Positions 63,562-64,000 of a DNA stretch of 64,000 nucleotides are shown piece by piece. Positions within the stretch are counted from its first letter, which is position 1, and each line of letters begins with the position of its first letter. Source of the DNA: Candidatus Kinetoplastibacterium galatii TCC219. Its GTDB lineage: Bacteria > Pseudomonadota > Gammaproteobacteria > Burkholderiales > Burkholderiaceae_B. The position numbers and the translations under genes were made by a program. Where the stretch lies: NCBI RefSeq assembly GCF_000340905.1, contig NC_020284.1, forward strand, positions 758,141 to 822,140, in the 5' to 3' direction. Below the pieces are notes generated by a model that worked only from the letters and a program-made list of their open reading frames with translations, was not told where the DNA came from and did not search any database.

Positions 63562-63696
63562 TTATACAGCTAGTCGTTTTCTACCTTTAGCTCTACGAGC
63601 ATTAAGAATAGCACGTCCAGAACGTGTTTTCATCCTTACGCGAAATCCATGTGTTCGCTTACGGCGTGTGACAGAAGGTTGATAGGTTCGTTTCAT
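63562..63696 (-). CDS. rpmH: 50S ribosomal protein L34
   Basis: Forty-four-residue basic protein: [20 protein letters not shown] at the start and ending AKGRKRLAV. The frame is open further upstream to 63798, but the ATG at 63696 gives the standard protein. First gene of the rpmH-rnpA-yidD-yidC-mnmE series. Confidence 0.97.
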   Translation of the reverse strand: MKRTYQPSVTRRKRTHGFRVRMKTRSGRAILNARRAKGRKRLAV

Positions 63697-64000
63697 TTGA
63701 AGTCTACTAAAAGAACAAAAATAAGAGTATAGTGTATCATAGTAAAAATGGTAACCACTAATATTGCCCGTGTTTGTAGTTTTGTCGTAAAAATACATTT
63801 TATTAAAGATAATTTAATGTATAGATTACAGATATAGCTTACAAGCTATAACAAACTTACATAACAGGAAGTTGATATGTTAGGCCAAGAAATTAATTTC
63901 ATCAAGTCGTTTATATGTTATGTATACATATCGTATAATCTGACTACTTAGTTTTTTATATTTTATAATACAAATTTATCTTGGTTTGCAAAATAACATC
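63697..64000. other. Gene-free right end upstream of rpmH
   Basis: This 304-bp stretch up to the window edge holds the rpmH promoter and otherwise no recognised gene. In many bacteria dnaA lies divergently upstream of rpmH, but no dnaA start and no TTATNCACA box is seen here. A 12-bp palindrome TATGTATACATA lies at 63919-63930, followed by TATAAT at 63934-63939, which could be part of a plus-strand promoter for a gene outside the window. Confidence 0.5.
63726..63754 (-). promoter_or_regulatory. Promoter of rpmH
   Basis: On the minus strand TTACCA (63754-63749), a 17-base spacer and TATACT (63731-63726). Initiation would be near 63719, leaving a leader of about 22 bases before the rpmH start codon. 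Confidence 0.5.

Noticed and set aside
57700-63700. A change of strand composition (AT or GC skew) at the mnmG/mnmE spacer as proof of the origin
   Set aside because: Hand counts of a few lines on each side gave no clear switch, so no skew claim is made.
63919-63939. TATGTATACATA palindrome and TATAAT near the right edge, considered as an origin or operator
   Set aside because: Too short and too AT-rich to be significant, and no DnaA box nearby; noted only in the description of the gap.

Overview
The window looks like part of a strongly reduced, AT-rich betaproteobacterial chromosome. The best fit is an obligate endosymbiont related to Alcaligenaceae, most like 'Candidatus Kinetoplastibacterium', the symbiont of trypanosomatid protists. 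This identification is an inference made by eye from gene order (uvrA next to ssb; DUF502-aspS; cyaY/lptM/lysA; rpmH-rnpA-yidD-yidC-mnmE-mnmG-rsmG), from protein sequence resemblance, from the low GC content, and from the set of retained pathways. No rRNA, CRISPR, insertion sequence, prophage or secretion system is visible. TGA acts as a stop codon, so the genetic code is standard.

Layout. Positions 1-24,300 form a mosaic of housekeeping and biosynthetic genes on both strands: hslU, a DUF493 gene, dacC, an alpha/beta hydrolase, birA-coaX, waaA, aspS, DUF502, an aminotransferase, ubiA, panB, ssb, uvrA, aroK-aroB, mrcA, cyaY, lptM-lysA, engB-hemB. Positions 24,379-55,248 form one continuous minus-strand block holding the alpha, spc, S10, str, rpoBC and L10/L11 clusters, nusG, secE and tRNA-Trp. 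Next come a second, intact tuf gene and tRNA-Thr, tRNA-Gly and tRNA-Tyr. The right end, 57,043-63,696, holds the origin-type cluster rsmG-mnmG / mnmE-yidC-yidD-rnpA-rpmH, also on the minus strand.

How the genes work together. Most of the window makes the transcription and translation machinery, in the order usual for betaproteobacteria. The metabolic genes are single steps of pathways that endosymbionts of this type keep for the host or for themselves: lysine (lysA), shikimate (aroK, aroB), heme (hemB), pantothenate/CoA (panB, coaX), biotin attachment (birA) and ubiquinone (ubiA). Envelope genes (mrcA, dacC, waaA, lptM, yidC, secY, secE) show that a gram-negative wall and inner membrane persist, in reduced form.

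Oddities. No dramatic new system is visible. The best leads are signs of decay or of regulation. The tuf copy next to fusA carries five single-base insertions and no substitutions relative to the intact copy. An aminotransferase lost its C-terminal tail to a one-base slip in an A run. Three consecutive hairpins, the first with a terminator-like T tract, lie between rplL and rpoB. A hairpin-plus-T-tract terminator sits directly before rpsJ. A perfect 30-bp palindrome lies in the largest gene-free gap. A candidate replication origin lies between mnmG and mnmE. All product calls come from reading the sequence without database searches.
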